A stretch of DNA of 64,000 bases from Beroe forskalii (Eukaryota; Ctenophora; Nuda; Beroida; Beroidae): NCBI GenBank assembly GCA_011033025.1, contig WFMF01000150.1:186001-250000 (forward strand), written 5' to 3'. A model generated the notes under the pieces. The model saw only the letters and a list, made by a program, of their open reading frames with translations. It was not told the DNA's origin and did no database searches. Below are positions 10,526 through 23,365 of this stretch, one piece after another (the stretch's first letter is position 1; the number at the start of each line of letters is the position of its first letter). The position numbers were made by a program, and so were the translations under genes.

Positions 10526-13500
10526 ATGAATACTCTACTTTTCATCGTTCTAACCCTCTTCTCCACATTACTGACAAGTCTCTCAGCGGAGGAAAACATC
10601 CGTTGTTACGATGTTTTGGATGTAACCAAGAAGAGAATCCGGTACACAGGCAAGGTCAATGTAACCCGGTCAGGAAGGATTTGTCAGAAGTGGAGGCTTC
10701 AAACGCCGCATGTTCACCGGAAAACTCCCAGAAATTACCCAAACAAAGGTAGAAATATTCAGCAGACTTAACCTTTCATGGCAATCGAAATAAAAGCATA
10801 TCGTATGAAGTTCTAAAAGTGTGATTCCTTTGGATAAGTCAACTTTGAATAATTAAAAATATTTACAGTATTACCAAGCAAAACTGAACTCACCTGCAAT
10901 GTTTCAGATCTGTCAGAAAACTACTGTAGAGACCCTGACAATTCTGGATTTCCCTGGTGCTTCACAACGGATCCCAAGAAGAAAAGGGAAATATGTGGTG
11001 TGCCTGATTGCAGAGCACATCGGGCTATGGCTGACGTACCGACAGGTTTTTGATTTTTGATGAAAACCCTTATATTCCCAACTGTTTTCAGTAATTGGCT
11101 ATAACGCTGTCTAGATTTCAATTTGATTTCCCTGAATCTGTATCATTTTCTTGACACCCCTTACAGATTGCTACACGTTAGAGTACATGGCATCTATCAG
11201 CACCTACCAAGTTCACTATGGTGGTAATGTTTCCCAAACGATAAGAGGGATTTCCTGCCAAAAGTGGACTGAGCAAGCACCAAACAGTCACGATAGGACA
11301 CCGGAAAACTTTCCTTACACTGGTTTATAGTTTTTAGTAGGGAAGAATAGGTTCTGGCAGCGGATTTGATTCTAATGCCTAAGTTATGCGCCCAATATAT
11401 ATAAATTGGTGTATTTTGATCTGTCCTGATTCATGATTATGCCATATTCTGATCCATCTTTCTCCATATTCATGATCAGTAACACCCTTCAGGGCTGGGG
11501 GATCAGTAACATACTAACATTCTTCAGGGCTGGGGGATCACAACTACTGCCGTGACCCGGACATGACTGGTTACCCCTGGTGTTACACTTCCCAGCCTGG
11601 AATTCGATGGGAAGGTTGCACCGTCCCCCTGTGCAGTGATAAGAAGGACAGCGGTAAAGATGCTACTGATGATGTTGAAGAAGATGTTGAGGAAGATACG
11701 GATACAGGAGCTGATAAGGAGGAAGATGAAAATATTGGAGAAGAGGATAATGAAGAAACTGGTGACAGTGATACGGACCACACTGATAAGGGTGAAACTG
11801 CAAAGGATGACAGTGAAACGGTAGCTGATGCTGAAAAGGATGATGCTGGAGAAGAAAATGCTGATCAGGGTGAAACTGATGAGGGGATACTGGGGAAGAT
11901 GCTCTGAATAGAGATGAAGAGATTGGAGGGGAAGGAGATGAAGATAGTAGTGTCGATGACAAGAATCCTACAGCTGATATCGATGATGGGGAATTTAATG
12001 GAGATATTGATGACTCAGATGAGGCAAAAGATGAATCAGATGAAGATATTGGCGGTAAGGAAGATGGTGCGTCTGATGATAATCGAGAAAGTGAACATGG
12101 AGAGGAAGATGAAAATGAAAATTCAGAAGTTGTAGTGCCGACTATAAATCCAGAAAACCGGGCAGATACAATAATCAGAGGACTTGATGAAGCTATGGAC
12201 ATCAACTGCTTGCCTGTGCGGAAAAGGAGAGAAAACATTTACAATTACAAAGGTTGGAATATCTGAATATGTCAGTGGGGTTATTGTATTTGCATCATTC
12301 AATTGGACTCATGAGCATACTTTATAACTTTATCAGGGACCCATAACGCACCATTATTTAAAAATACCAAACAGGAAAAATGAATTCAACCAGAAGCGGG
12401 AGATCTTGTCAGAAATGGACTGAAACAACGCCTCACTTCCACACTAAACTTCCTGATAAGTATTATACCTAGTGTTTATCTATTTATTTAGTTGAAGTCG
12501 CGTCTTTCCTGGAACGATTTTTGGAGTGAGGAAATGATAGAAAAGTAGCGTTTGAGACCCATAAATTAAAATTTGCAAAACAATCTCATCAAACTATCAC
12601 ATTCTCTTAGATATCCTCGGGCTGGTCTAGGAGAACACAACTACTGTCGGGATCCGGATCAGATAGGAAAACCTTGGTGTTACACCCTCGACCCTGCGAA
12701 AAGGTTCGTACTTCACTTCCTCAAAACAAAGCTGTGTAGGTATGTAATGACAGTTTCCCTTGGTCTCACTATTGAAGTAGTAAATGGGCTCAATCGCTCA
12801 AAGTCACAGCAGTAAGCAGGAATTTACAGTTTTTCCTTTTGTCCCAGCAGACAAACTTACGATAATTCTAAAATTCTTGTCCTACCCAGGTTTGATTTCT
12901 GCAACATTCCTCGCTGTTCTGATACTGAATTACAACGCCTGATGCTTTGTGAAGGTGTTCAGTGTGGAAAAGGAGGGGATTGCTATCTCACCAAGTAAGG
13001 AAGCTATCATGACTCATGACTCTATTCGGCTAAGTATTCATGTGATTATTCGTGTGATTTAATTCTGCGATTTTAACTTGAATAACACCAATTATTTCAC
13101 TAGATCAGGAGAAACTGCTTGCCTGTGCCAACCTGGATTTATAGGAATTCGAAACAGCTGTGTTGACATGGACGAATGTAGCTTAGAGGAACCGGTTTGC
13201 AATGGTTTGTTACCCATACTTTCTGAACTAAGGCTCGAAGGCATGAGAAATGAGAATTGCAGTATTTTTGAGCCATGCATTAATGATGATTAGCCTGACA
13301 TGGTCCTCATTCAAAAATCAAAAATTATTATCTTCCTGAGAATTCTAATGTTCATCCACTTCAGATGCAGTAGCAAGTTGTGTGAACACGGAAGGGTCCT
13401 TCAGATGTATCTGTCCGGAGGGTTTCTACTGGAATAACGAGCAGTGTGTCAATGCTTCCAACATGCCAGGTACAATCTCAATGAACTGTTGTCGGGCGCA

Positions 13501-15374
13501 TAGTTCCATTTTTATTAATTCGAGAAATCGCCGGACTTTTTTCTTGAAAGATCGAATTTTACCCTAAGTTTGTGAAAACATGTCAACATGTATAGGAATG
13601 AATGACAACATGGGATCAGGGATCACACAACATGTTCCATTTCCAGATGATCCGGGTTGCAGCATTCCCTACTTCGTTAAGATGCCTCACTCCAGATACG
13701 ATGTAACCCTGGGGGAGGATCAGAGGATTGAGTGTGAGGGTGGGGCAGCGGATACTGTCTACTGGACTAAAGGACTCGACCGTAAGTCTTGATTTTAAGC
13801 TGGAGAAGTCTCAAGACAAATCACTTGCAGGAAAATATGATAATTGCCCCATCCTGCGACATACAAGGACTGAAATTGTGACTGAAAACTCAAAATAATT
13901 CTCAAGATATTTCCATTTCCAATTTTCCACTCTGAGATATGATATCCCTTCACAGAAGAAGAAATGCGGGCATCACGACGAAGACAATCCTCCCCGCTAA
14001 TACTGCAAGGCATATCCAGCAGTGACATTCACGTGTACCGGTGTGTTGTGGTGAACGAGTGTACTGGGTTGACCAGGGTGGTATCGGTGGATATTCAGGC
14101 TAAAGTGGTACCCTGCTCAGGTGAGTGCACTGGTTAAGGTGGTACCCTGCTCAGGTAAATGCACTGGTTAAGCTGGTACCCTGCTCAGGTGAGTGCACTG
14201 GTTAAGGTGGTACCCTGCTCAGGTAAATGCACTGGTAAAGGTGGTACCATGATCACTTCTCAGGTGACTGGTTTATCAGGCAAACCAGCAATAAATAGTT
14301 CGAAATCCGCAAATGATCTCATATTCGCTGAAAACCTTGGAATAATATTTTTTGATTCTTCGTGTAGAGTCAGGCTTGCAGAAGTTTGGGATGGTTTGGG
14401 ATAAGAAGGATTTCTACACAGCAAGCCAGTTCTGTGCTTCACACGGACTGACACTGGCTTTACCAAGGACAGAACCGGAGAGGAAGATCTTCAATCAGGT
14501 TAATTAGTGACGTCATTATTCCGAAATGAGCGAGAAATCTTACGACATTTTGGGAAAAATAACGGCCGTTTTGACCCTTTAATCACTATAGATTAATTCC
14601 TATAATTTTATTTGGGCATATAAAAACTCTACCCCCAATTCCCCTGGGTGTCACTTTGAAGTTTTGACTCCCGCAGGACGCATGGAAGTCTGTCTACCTG
14701 AACCCTAACGGTAAGAAGTACCGTGACACCCTCTGGATTTGGGTGAGTGCCAGCGACCGGGAGGAGGAGGGAGATTACAGGGACCTGAGGACGGGGCAGG
14801 TGGTGACACCAGAACGGTGGTGGCATGGCAACCCGGACAACAGTGGGGCGGTACACCCGGCAGGTATATTGTAGTTTGTATTGTGATACTGTAATGTCCC
14901 CATTCCGAAGGAGATGGAGGACAGTTCCCTTCTGGAAATCGCAACAGGTTCATTACAAAGTATTGTTAGTAATATGGAGGGATATAGTACACGGTTTATA
15001 ACTGAGGTTTGAAACGCATTATCTAAGTATCTATGTGATCTATTGTGTATGATCGTTATCGTTATCAATTCAGATCTAACCTACACTTCGCAGGTTTAGC
15101 CATTTATATCATCAGTATAAATCTCTCAGCCTCCTATGACATAGTTCAAGGACCATTCCCATACTACGTAAAAAATTTCAGCACTTTTACCCCCCCTCCC
15201 CCTCTATCCTGGCTGATTATGTGACCCCCATCCTGGCTGATTATGTGAACCACCCAACACCACTTTCCAGGGCAGGATGTGATAGCCTACCACCTGTACA
15301 CTGGCTCCTGGGCTGACAGCTACTGGTTCATCCCCCGACCTTTCGCGTGTGATTGTGCTCCTAAGGAGGAGTAA
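10526..15374 (+). CDS. Secreted kringle-EGF-Ig-C-type-lectin mosaic protein
   Basis: Fourteen exons: 10526-10748, 10908-11045, 11167-11322, 11528-12252, 12375-12459, 12611-12703, 12890-12994, 13104-13204, 13365-13469, 13647-13781, 13956-14120, 14368-14498, 14677-14863, 15271-15374. All have GT-AG junctions with matching phases; about 817 aa once one missing base is allowed. In order: signal peptide ([12 protein letters not shown]...); kringle 1 (exons 1-2, NYCRDPD, GFPWCF); kringle 2 (exons 3-4, GYPWCYT); an Asp/Glu linker of about 180 residues ending in basic RKRR; kringle 3 (exons 4-7, KPWCYT); two EGF modules, the second starting MDECS and carrying [10 protein letters not shown]; an Ig fold (IEC, YW, VYRC); and a C-type lectin end ([15 protein letters not shown], ...FACDCA). 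Likely an extracellular adhesion or recognition protein. The long exon shifts frame near 11885-11890. RKRR may be a furin-type cleavage site (inference). I know of no named protein with this order. Confidence 0.85.
14101..14253 (+). repeat. Four-copy 36-bp repeat of an exon end plus its splice donor
   Basis: The last bases of exon 11 and the start of its intron (GGTACCCTGCTCAG followed by GTGAGTGCACTGGTTAA) recur four times head to tail, with donors reading GTGAGT, GTAAAT, GTGAGT, GTAAAT. Splicing at any donor after the first would bring in an in-frame TAA, so only the first maintains the mosaic protein. Confidence 0.85.
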
Positions 15375-15478
15375 ATCTATAAAACTGTGACCCTGAGACG
15401 GCTGGAGGTGATGTTTGTTCTGCGGATACTATGGATGAACATTATCATAGGACTCCGAAATTCAAATCTTCATGGCAT

Positions 15479-15538
15479 TGTCCAATGAGCGCGCGCAACT
15501 TGACTGTTATAGTGTAAACTCGCGCGCTGATTGGTCAA
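15479..15538. repeat. Small hairpin with inverted CCAAT arms
   Basis: The arms TTGTCCAATGAGCGCGCG and CGCGCGCTGATTGGTCAA are near-perfect reverse complements around a 24-bp loop. A close relative lies at 23053-23103, so this is a small dispersed inverted repeat, MITE-like. Confidence 0.55.
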
Positions 15539-15593
15539 TTACTCAATTATGTCAATCAAGAAGATTCTGCAGGGAGCCTAATACACCAGCGAA

Positions 15594-15599
15594 AATAAA
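15594..15599 (+). terminator. AATAAA polyadenylation signal of the mosaic gene
   Basis: AATAAA 220 bp after the stop at 15374. A second AATAAA lies at 15707-15712. Either could end the transcript. Confidence 0.45.
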
Positions 15600-15719
15600 A
15601 GTAATATAACTATGGTCGGGAGGTCAGTAAATCTCCTGTTTTCAATGCTTAACTTTTCATAAACTCATGCGAAAGGAGTCCGAAGTCTTTATATGAGCGG
15701 CTTAAAAATAAAATGCAAT

Positions 15720-18480
15720 GTCGATAAAAGCGTGAGTTCAGTGACTAAATTGAATTACTATGTTTATTATACATGTTAATATTTTATTAAGAACTCAATA
15801 ACTAATAGCTTTAAACATGGCTAAACAATGCAATAAACTAAAGACCTCTTACGCTTATGTTTATTTCTGGATCATGCATTATTACAGTTCTTTGTTTTAT
15901 GATTTTCTGAGTATTTGGAAAAGACATCCCTGTTACGATTCAGTTCAGTACAGCATCGCCTATCGGAATTTGCTGTATACGGCTTGATGTAAGTTGTTAT
16001 GTACCGCGGATCGCAAATTATGCCGTTTTAAACCTTTTTGCGTATATTATGCCTCGTACGACGTACTTAAATTGCTTTGGAGATGAAATAGGTCAGAGTT
16101 TTAAACGATAAATATTTGTTTTACGGTACATGTTACTCACTTAGTTGTCAAGGTACTCGGCTATAGCAAGCACGGCATGAAAATCATCCCACTTTTATCC
16201 AAAAACTTCCTATCAGCTTCGATATAACAGGGGCAAAATATCATTACACTTTTTTGAGGATTTCTAAGATAATTCATGGTTTATTTTAGGGTTTAGGGTC
16301 ATAAATTCGACACGGTCTAATCTTTCTGCAACAATATTATTTTCGAGAGTTTATATCTGCCACGTGACATGTTTCTTCCCGAAAACAAAGTTATTAAAAT
16401 CCTGCTTACTATCAAAACGACGCTATGATCGGCACTGTGCTTTGTGCAACAGCTCTAGCTGTATGTTATAGATCATTTTCTTGCGTTTACATAAGATTTA
16501 TAAAGTTATTAAAACTTGTGTAATAAATCTTTGTATACTTCTTACATGAGTCGTTCCTGGTTCTTGGCTTGTAAACTTCAATAGTTATAGAGTAAGATAT
16601 AATCGTGTCTGTTGCATATATAGTTATAGTAAAATCAGAAATTGAATTCTGTTAAAAATGTCTAGTTTTTCGACTAATTCTTGAACAAAGAGCCAGAAGT
16701 ATTGTATGAGTTCACTTTGATCGTACGCAGTTATTAAATAGGAAAGTTGTGGTGTAACCAATAACCGTTAGACTATTGCATTTTATTTTCCTGCTTAGAG
16801 TAGAATCATCTTGATGACTTAGTTTTTGTTTCGTTATAGTCGTATTAGCGACCGTGATATGAGCTTATGAAGGTTTTTAATAAAACAGAAGTTATGATCG
16901 TTTTCCATGCATTGACTCATCGAACAGTTCAAACTTATAGTTTGAATTTGATCCAGACTCTAAGATTGTTGTCTTGACAATGGAAACATCTATATTTCCT
17001 ACAAATATACTAGGTCTCCTGACAAGTAGGTCTCCTGCGACAAGTAGTTCCTGGTCAAATTCTCCCTTTCTAAACTTTTCCAAAACTTATCCAAGTCCTG
17101 TCCGAATATTCCAATACTTGTCCCTAATCTTTCGCAAGCCTGGCAATGCTTTTATTTTTTAACACAAACCTGATCACTTCCACCAAAATATGAACGGGGC
17201 ACCACTTGTCAGAGGTCGTCAGTTAGCTAGTTTTCATAGATATCTCTGCCATTACTCAGAAATCAACAGAATGAGTAAACTCTCATAAGTCATAGTGCAA
17301 AAGTGAGGGTTTCGTAGTTACCTCTTAAATCAGAAATCAACAGAGTGAAGCTGTACCGTAATATATACCGTTCAAGTTATAGTGAACTATAGTGAGACAC
17401 AGCTGCTTTAACCATGCATGACTGCTGGACCATGCATCCTTGCGTCCAATACTATACTCAACTGCCGACTGTAATCTAATGTTGATAGCATTTCAAGTGA
17501 ACTTGGAGAGTTGGTGAGCACTGCAATATGCCTAAACAAGTTTATATCATCAATAGTCGTGGGTAGTCTACTCTAGGAGATATAAACATATTAGCTGAGT
17601 GTGGGTTTCTTCAATATCTAAGAGTTTCCTGGAACTAGCTTGACCTACTGTCGTGTTTAGATTCTGATTAGCTAAGTCGTGTTATATTGTAAATAAGTTC
17701 ACCGATAGAAAGTAGTTCTTATCAATGATTTGACATTTTTACTGTTTAAGGAAATTTATAATCTGACTTTTGGCATTGCCTATAACTACAATGGAAGATT
17801 CTTTTGCAATTCGCAATTCTCATATTTCGAATAATTAAATCTTAAACTTGAATAATTAATGAATCAGGCAAAATGCCAATAATTTCTGCACATGCGCATA
17901 AAAGCATTAACCCCGTTTAAAATTAAGACCTAAGATCGGTTAATAATGTTAGCATAATATGAAAGCTAATTAAACTTTAACTAATTCCATATTATGGAGC
18001 AATTGCAACAGAGCGTATAATCTGTCGTATTATATTTTTATTAAATTGATTTAAAATATTTCTTGATCTTATCTTTCGATTTTACAGCTTTGATACGTAA
18101 ATTTTAACCATTTTCCTTTGTTCTGCATGATAAAAGCTGTGGTTGCAAAGAAATTGATTGTTGATCGAGTATATGTTTTATCGGATTGGTGTGCATATGT
18201 GACATTTACAAATCTTGTTTATAATTGCGCTTTAAGTTTATGGGTTTATGCTCATGAGAATTAATTATCCAAAACAAGTAAACTATTTTTCTAGTACAAA
18301 AAATTTTCTTCATTGTTCAGATTTTTCATCAAAATATCTTATCGTTTGAAGAATTCATCGATCGAAATACATCGGTGGTGGAAATTGATTGATTGAGATT
18401 GACAGTGGACAGCCGACAGCTATGATAGCTTAATCATTAATTCTATCACCCATGAATTTCCACCGTAACTAAACCCCAAC
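15720..18480. other. AT-rich spacer, no gene seen
   Basis: About 2.7 kb between the mosaic gene and the next plus-strand gene. No open frame with splice context or recognisable residues, and no repeat of note. Confidence 0.45.
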
Positions 18481-18487
18481 TATCCAA

Positions 18488-18497
18488 ATATATAAAG
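18488..18497 (+). promoter_or_regulatory. TATA-like box
   Basis: AATATATAAAGG lies about 45 bp upstream of the start codon chosen for the six-exon gene, a plausible position for a core promoter with a short 5' UTR. Confidence 0.4.
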
Positions 18498-18536
18498 GAA
18501 TAAAATTAGAAGACCGAGTTTGCTCAAGATGAGAGA

Positions 18537-20467
18537 ATGAACGGGAACAAAGAGATCAAAATATTCAAGGAATTCTCGTACAAAGAGGTAAACATAAGTC
18601 CTTTTGATTTCTAGTTTTAACTTATGTCAATGTCAAATTGGTGCGCGATGAGTGTGGAAATCGAATGATGTTAATTTTATTAAGGGGACTATAAGGGACC
18701 CAGTGTAATGAACTAAGAACTAGTTTCATAACTATGGCATCAAAGTGAAATTGATCTTTGAGGCCAAGAATCTGAGGCTCAGAGGTGAAGTGAAACCTCG
18801 CTCACACTATAAAATTTACATCACTCGCAGCTCCCCGACTACCGGTACAAACCTACAGCAGATGAAACCTCCTCCAAACAATCCCCTGTAAAGCAGAGGA
18901 AGACCTCCCCCGCCCACACACCACCCAATAAAACCCGGCAGAACTCCAACACTAACAGTAGTAGTGGGAGCAGCAGTGGGTGTGGGGTGATCAGGGTGCT
19001 GAGCATGTGTAATACTTACGAGGTGACAGAACGGACTAACGCTCAGGTTGGTTTTAGCCTTTTTGTGAAAAAAGCCAAAATTGCCTTTTACCATAGAATT
19101 AAAACATGGACAAATTTGCTGATATTTTCGATTGCGATCTCATAAATATCGGCTAATTAATCCTACATTTGAAAATTTTACATGAGGGGCAAACAACTTA
19201 CATAAACCAGTGGATAATTTATCATAATATCATCGAAATATCTAATTTACTCAGTAGTAACCTACTCACAGTCACACGCATCCTCAGACGATCCAGGAAG
19301 ATCTCGACAAGACAGTGGCAGCCATCACCCGCACCGTCTCATTCAGTCCTGATGTCTTCGAGGAGAGAGCAGCTGAGTTCCTGCCATACCTCAACCAGAA
19401 GTGTCATCATGCCAGCCTATTCGCCATTCCTACAGGTTGTAAAGCGGGATAAATTTCAGTAATTGATGAATTCACAGTTAAATTCACTATCACAATGATC
19501 ATGAATCAAATTTAACAATAATTGTATTTGGAATTCGATTTTCAATTCAATTTCATACTTCACGAATAATTATATTTTCAGTAATATAACTTATTAATTA
19601 ATTAAAATGAACATATTTCGAATCGCAATAAATTCCAGGTTTGAAAAAGGCCGGAACCCCTCCCTGTTTCTTGTACAACAAAAACAAGTCCCGGGGTGTT
19701 ACCCCTACCTCCCACCTTCCCTGTATCCTCAGGAACGCTTCCAATGCTTCCTCACACGTGTCAGGTTTGTTTTAAATTCCAAATAATACAGTCAATAATG
19801 GTTAATTTTAAGTCAATTGGTTAATTATAATTTTCAGCTGACAATGATCTTCAAAATTGATCCCATGGACGAAAAAATAAAAAGCTGAGTAGCGAGTATG
19901 ACGACTCCCCAATCCCATGAACAGGTCGTAAAAGTAAGCGGATAGACAAGGCATCCCAGTCCCTGTGCGGGGGATCCCCTAACCAGATCCCTGTACCTGC
20001 TCTAGACTCCAGGGATTACGAGGACGAGATTATACTTAGCTGCCTTAGTCCTTCTACCGTAGAGCTCATAGGTATTTGGAGATACACTTGACTTAAAAAT
20101 ATTTTTTTAGAATTGACCTGAAAACTTAATTTAGTCTTAGTTTTAAACTTGAGCCTGGTGTGCGTTTTAGAATTTTAATTTTAAAAGGCAGTTAATGCAA
20201 ATTCACAGCTGGACCACGGTATCATTCCAATTTTTGATTTCATTTACATTTGATCACGAGTCAAAACAGGCATAAACAGGGGCCCTCCCTATAAAAAATA
20301 GTAATTACGTAGAACCAAACCCTTTCCTTTTATGATTGTCCCACAATATCGATATATCCCCTTCAGTTAGTCGCCTGACTCACGGATTGCAGCAGGACAG
20401 GCTGAGGAAAAAGTTCCAGATCTCAGTGAAACCATGTGCTGACCCAGACCCAATTAGAATATTCTGA
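18537..20467 (+). CDS. Unrecognised six-exon gene, 262 aa
   Basis: Exons 18537-18587, 18831-19046, 19288-19435, 19639-19764, 19925-20071 and 20367-20467 have GT-AG junctions and matching phases and form one 262-aa frame with a stop. The third exon could also use an acceptor 16 bp earlier, but that breaks the frame. Residues: exon 2 starts LPDYRYKP and then runs into a Ser/Lys/Asn-rich stretch; exon 3 encodes an amphipathic part (TIQEDLDKTVAAI, FEERAAEFLPYLN); exons 4-6 are polar with several Cys. LPDYRYKP recalls the C-terminal edge of Sox-type HMG boxes, but the rest of an HMG box is not visible upstream, so I do not assign that family. The consistent phases over five introns are the main evidence that it is a real gene. 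Function unknown; no signal peptide or membrane segment seen. Confidence 0.6.
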
Positions 20468-20489
20468 GACCAAAATACAACGCTCAGAG

Positions 20490-20595
20490 TCCGAGTCAGA
20501 GACCCTGAATGCTCAGAGTCAGAGACCCAATGAGACAGAGAATGCTCAGAGACTCAATTAGAATGCTCAGAGAATCAATTAGGATATCCTGAGAT
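20490..20595. repeat. Imperfect GCTCAGAGTC-type repeats
   Basis: Five or so degenerate copies of AATGCTCAGAGAC/TC words directly after the stop codon of the six-exon gene, in its presumed 3' UTR. Confidence 0.5.
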
Positions 20596-20599
20596 AATG

Positions 20600-23040
20600 G
20601 ACTTGAACAGCAATATTATTCAACCCTATGTAAACTACCAATTTAGGACGAACTTTCGCGTTTATCCTAAAAAAGATGGAATCCAATGTTATTGCAAACT
20701 AAATTAGCTATGTTTATGTTATTGCTTATTGTTAATCTTACCATGAGTCAAATATATTGGTAGTCAATTTGAATTTAGATTGAACTATAATGTATAGTCA
20801 TCTAACTCCGATAGTTTTCATTAAGCCTGCTATGCTTTGATTACCTACATGAGGCTTTAAATTTAATCCGAATCGCTCTTGCATAGCCATTATTTCTGTA
20901 CATCTTAACGTTTTAACTACGTTCAAATTTTAAAACTGTCTCATAGTGGTGATCTTTCTAGTACAGATTGACGAAGCTCGGTCAATAATTACAGCCTGCA
21001 CTGAGAAAAATTCTGAGAAATAATCAAAGAATTTTCTGTACTTACCAGTGTCGGGGTACACACAAAAAGTTGAGAAGGATTATGGAATTGGATAAACCTT
21101 CGGCGTTTTACTTTTAAATAACTTTATCTCTGGGGATTAAATATGCGCCGGGCTTAAATTTAAAAACCCAAACTCAGAACTTACCTGGTACTTAAATAAG
21201 AAACACACACTGATAAATTCTCGATGCAACTACGGTGTCGACTGAAAAATACATATTTTGAAATTTCAGGCTGCTAATTCTAGTTCTACCACATCTTCTA
21301 TCACGCGTGTAACAGGCCCGGCGCATCTCAAATCCGCGCAGTTCAAATCGATTATCAGCGACATGGATCAGAATATATTTGTGGAACAAAATAAAAGTGG
21401 GACTTTTAAAATTAAATGATTGATCGGAACGTTTGATGTTAATTGTTTATAACTTTAAAATTAAAGGTAACTATTTTGTTACCAATTTATTAAAGAGTTG
21501 TGGCTTAGAATTGATTTGTCTTGAATATTATGTCGTATCAGAAATATGATTGCATAAGTTACTTCATTTCCCTTCAACTTTTATGAAGATTGTTTCATTT
21601 TAACCATGAAATATATTAACCCCATTTTTCCATTTGTGAAAAATGAAATTCCTGTTCCCCCATAATTCTCTGGAATTTATTGTTTTAAAAATTGGTAAAT
21701 TAAAATAAATAGAAATATCTTTGACGGCGAATGAAACAACTGATTAAAATGTAAATCATTAAGAGAAATGTATATATGTTTGTCGCATAGGCACTATAAC
21801 AACAAAATATACCATATGTACAAGGAATGATATTTCATTGTATCTACATAAAGGTTGAGCAAAGAAAAAAAGAACAAAACAGTGACACCATTTGAATCAT
21901 ACCATATATGGTCAAATTAATGACGGCACTGTCTGCAATTTTTTTCTCGCACAATCTTTATGTAATTTTAGTCCAATGTCAACCAAAAACAGATATAAAT
22001 TGGTGTAGAGCTGGAGCAGAAATATGAATAAAGATGGAACGGGAACAAAATAACTAACAAAATGACAAATTGTATTCAACGGTTGACATTAAACTTGAAA
22101 ACAATTTCCATTAAAAACTCCTGTATAAAAATATACAATTGGTAATCCATGATTAACTAAAATAACAATAAATTCTACAACCAATTTTATTTCCACTGGA
22201 AAGTCTTAACTGAGCAAATTTTAGCCAAATATGCTATTTGCAGGCCAATTTTTTCTGAGATGTCTTTGTCTTTTTAAAAATGGGCCAAAATTTGCGCAGC
22301 ACTAACTTTCATATATGGATCTGCATCATATATATTATTCACTAAAAATTATAATAATATTTCTATCTTAAATATCATATACTCAAGGACTTATATAAAT
22401 CTAAATATTAATTTATATGTTTTCCCTTTTTCAATTTATAGATTCACTATCATGATGGCAATATATAATTTTAAAAGAATCTTGCTGTGAAAATATAAAG
22501 ATTTTAAAAGAATTTCGCCTTGAACTTCATATTTTAAATATGAGCTACTTGAATATATTATGTATCAATATAATATGGTTACTGTTAATATATAATATAC
22601 TTTTACATTTCTAATTTCAAAAAATAACCAAATCTAAGTTAAAACGTCTTAATTGTTAATAATATCTAATTATTTACTCTCTCCAAAAGGGTTAATAATT
22701 AAGTAATAATAATAATGGTAATATATTCATATATCATGGGCCATCAGAAAACTACGGCTCGGGAAGTTTATAAAGAACAAAACATTTGTCATGCACCAAC
22801 TATAATACCTCGAACGTCTGAACAAAGAATTTGAATGATAATTATTATACTCTTCAAAATACTTATTATAATGTGATATATTTGGTCATAAATCTGGTAA
22901 ATTATAGGCCTTTATTATTTCTGAGTTATTAAGCCCAATTTTGGCAATCCAGCAAACAAGAGAGAGGATATAATTCCTGTAACGTTGAAAACCCTTCTTG
23001 ACACTTATAACCGGTTGCATTTATTTAAGCTTGCCCACAG
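20600..23040. other. AT-rich spacer, no gene seen
   Basis: Very AT-rich. I see no exon-like frame, RNA gene or clear repeat. Confidence 0.45.
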
Positions 23041-23052
23041 GTTCCTTTGACA

Positions 23053-23103
23053 TTGACCAATCAGCAGGCGAGTTGGCGGTCAACTCGCGCACTGATTGGC
23101 CAA
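23053..23103. repeat. Small hairpin with inverted CCAAT arms, second copy
   Basis: Arms of about 24 bp (TTGACCAATCAGCAGGCGAG and its imperfect complement ending GATTGGCCAA) around a 3-bp loop. Related to 15479-15538 in both arm sequence and CCAAT placement. Confidence 0.55.
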
Positions 23104-23227
23104 TTCCAAGACAATTCCGGATAAGCTAATGGGCTGCCAATATTAGTAACATAAAGCTTTATTGGAATTTTAGTAAGGTTATAATAAATGCGCACAACAA
23201 ACATAAGAACATGCACGATCAGATGGT

Positions 23228-23365
23228 ATCAGCAATGTATATCGTGACAATGTATATATCGTACAATGTATGCATTGTACAATGAATAACATGTACATTG
23301 TACATAATACATCATGTACAATGTACAATGTATATCATGTACATTATGCTCATTGTACATTTTTG
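23228..23365. repeat. TGTACAATGTA palindromic repeats
   Basis: A run of interlocking words TGTACAATGTA, ATGTACATTGTACA and TACATCATGTACA that can fold on itself in several registers. Low-complexity palindromic DNA; no coding role seen. Confidence 0.6.

Noticed and set aside
11524..12238. Ser/Phe-rich minus-strand frames opposite the acidic linker
   Set aside because: Shadows of the Asp/Glu-rich exon of the mosaic protein.
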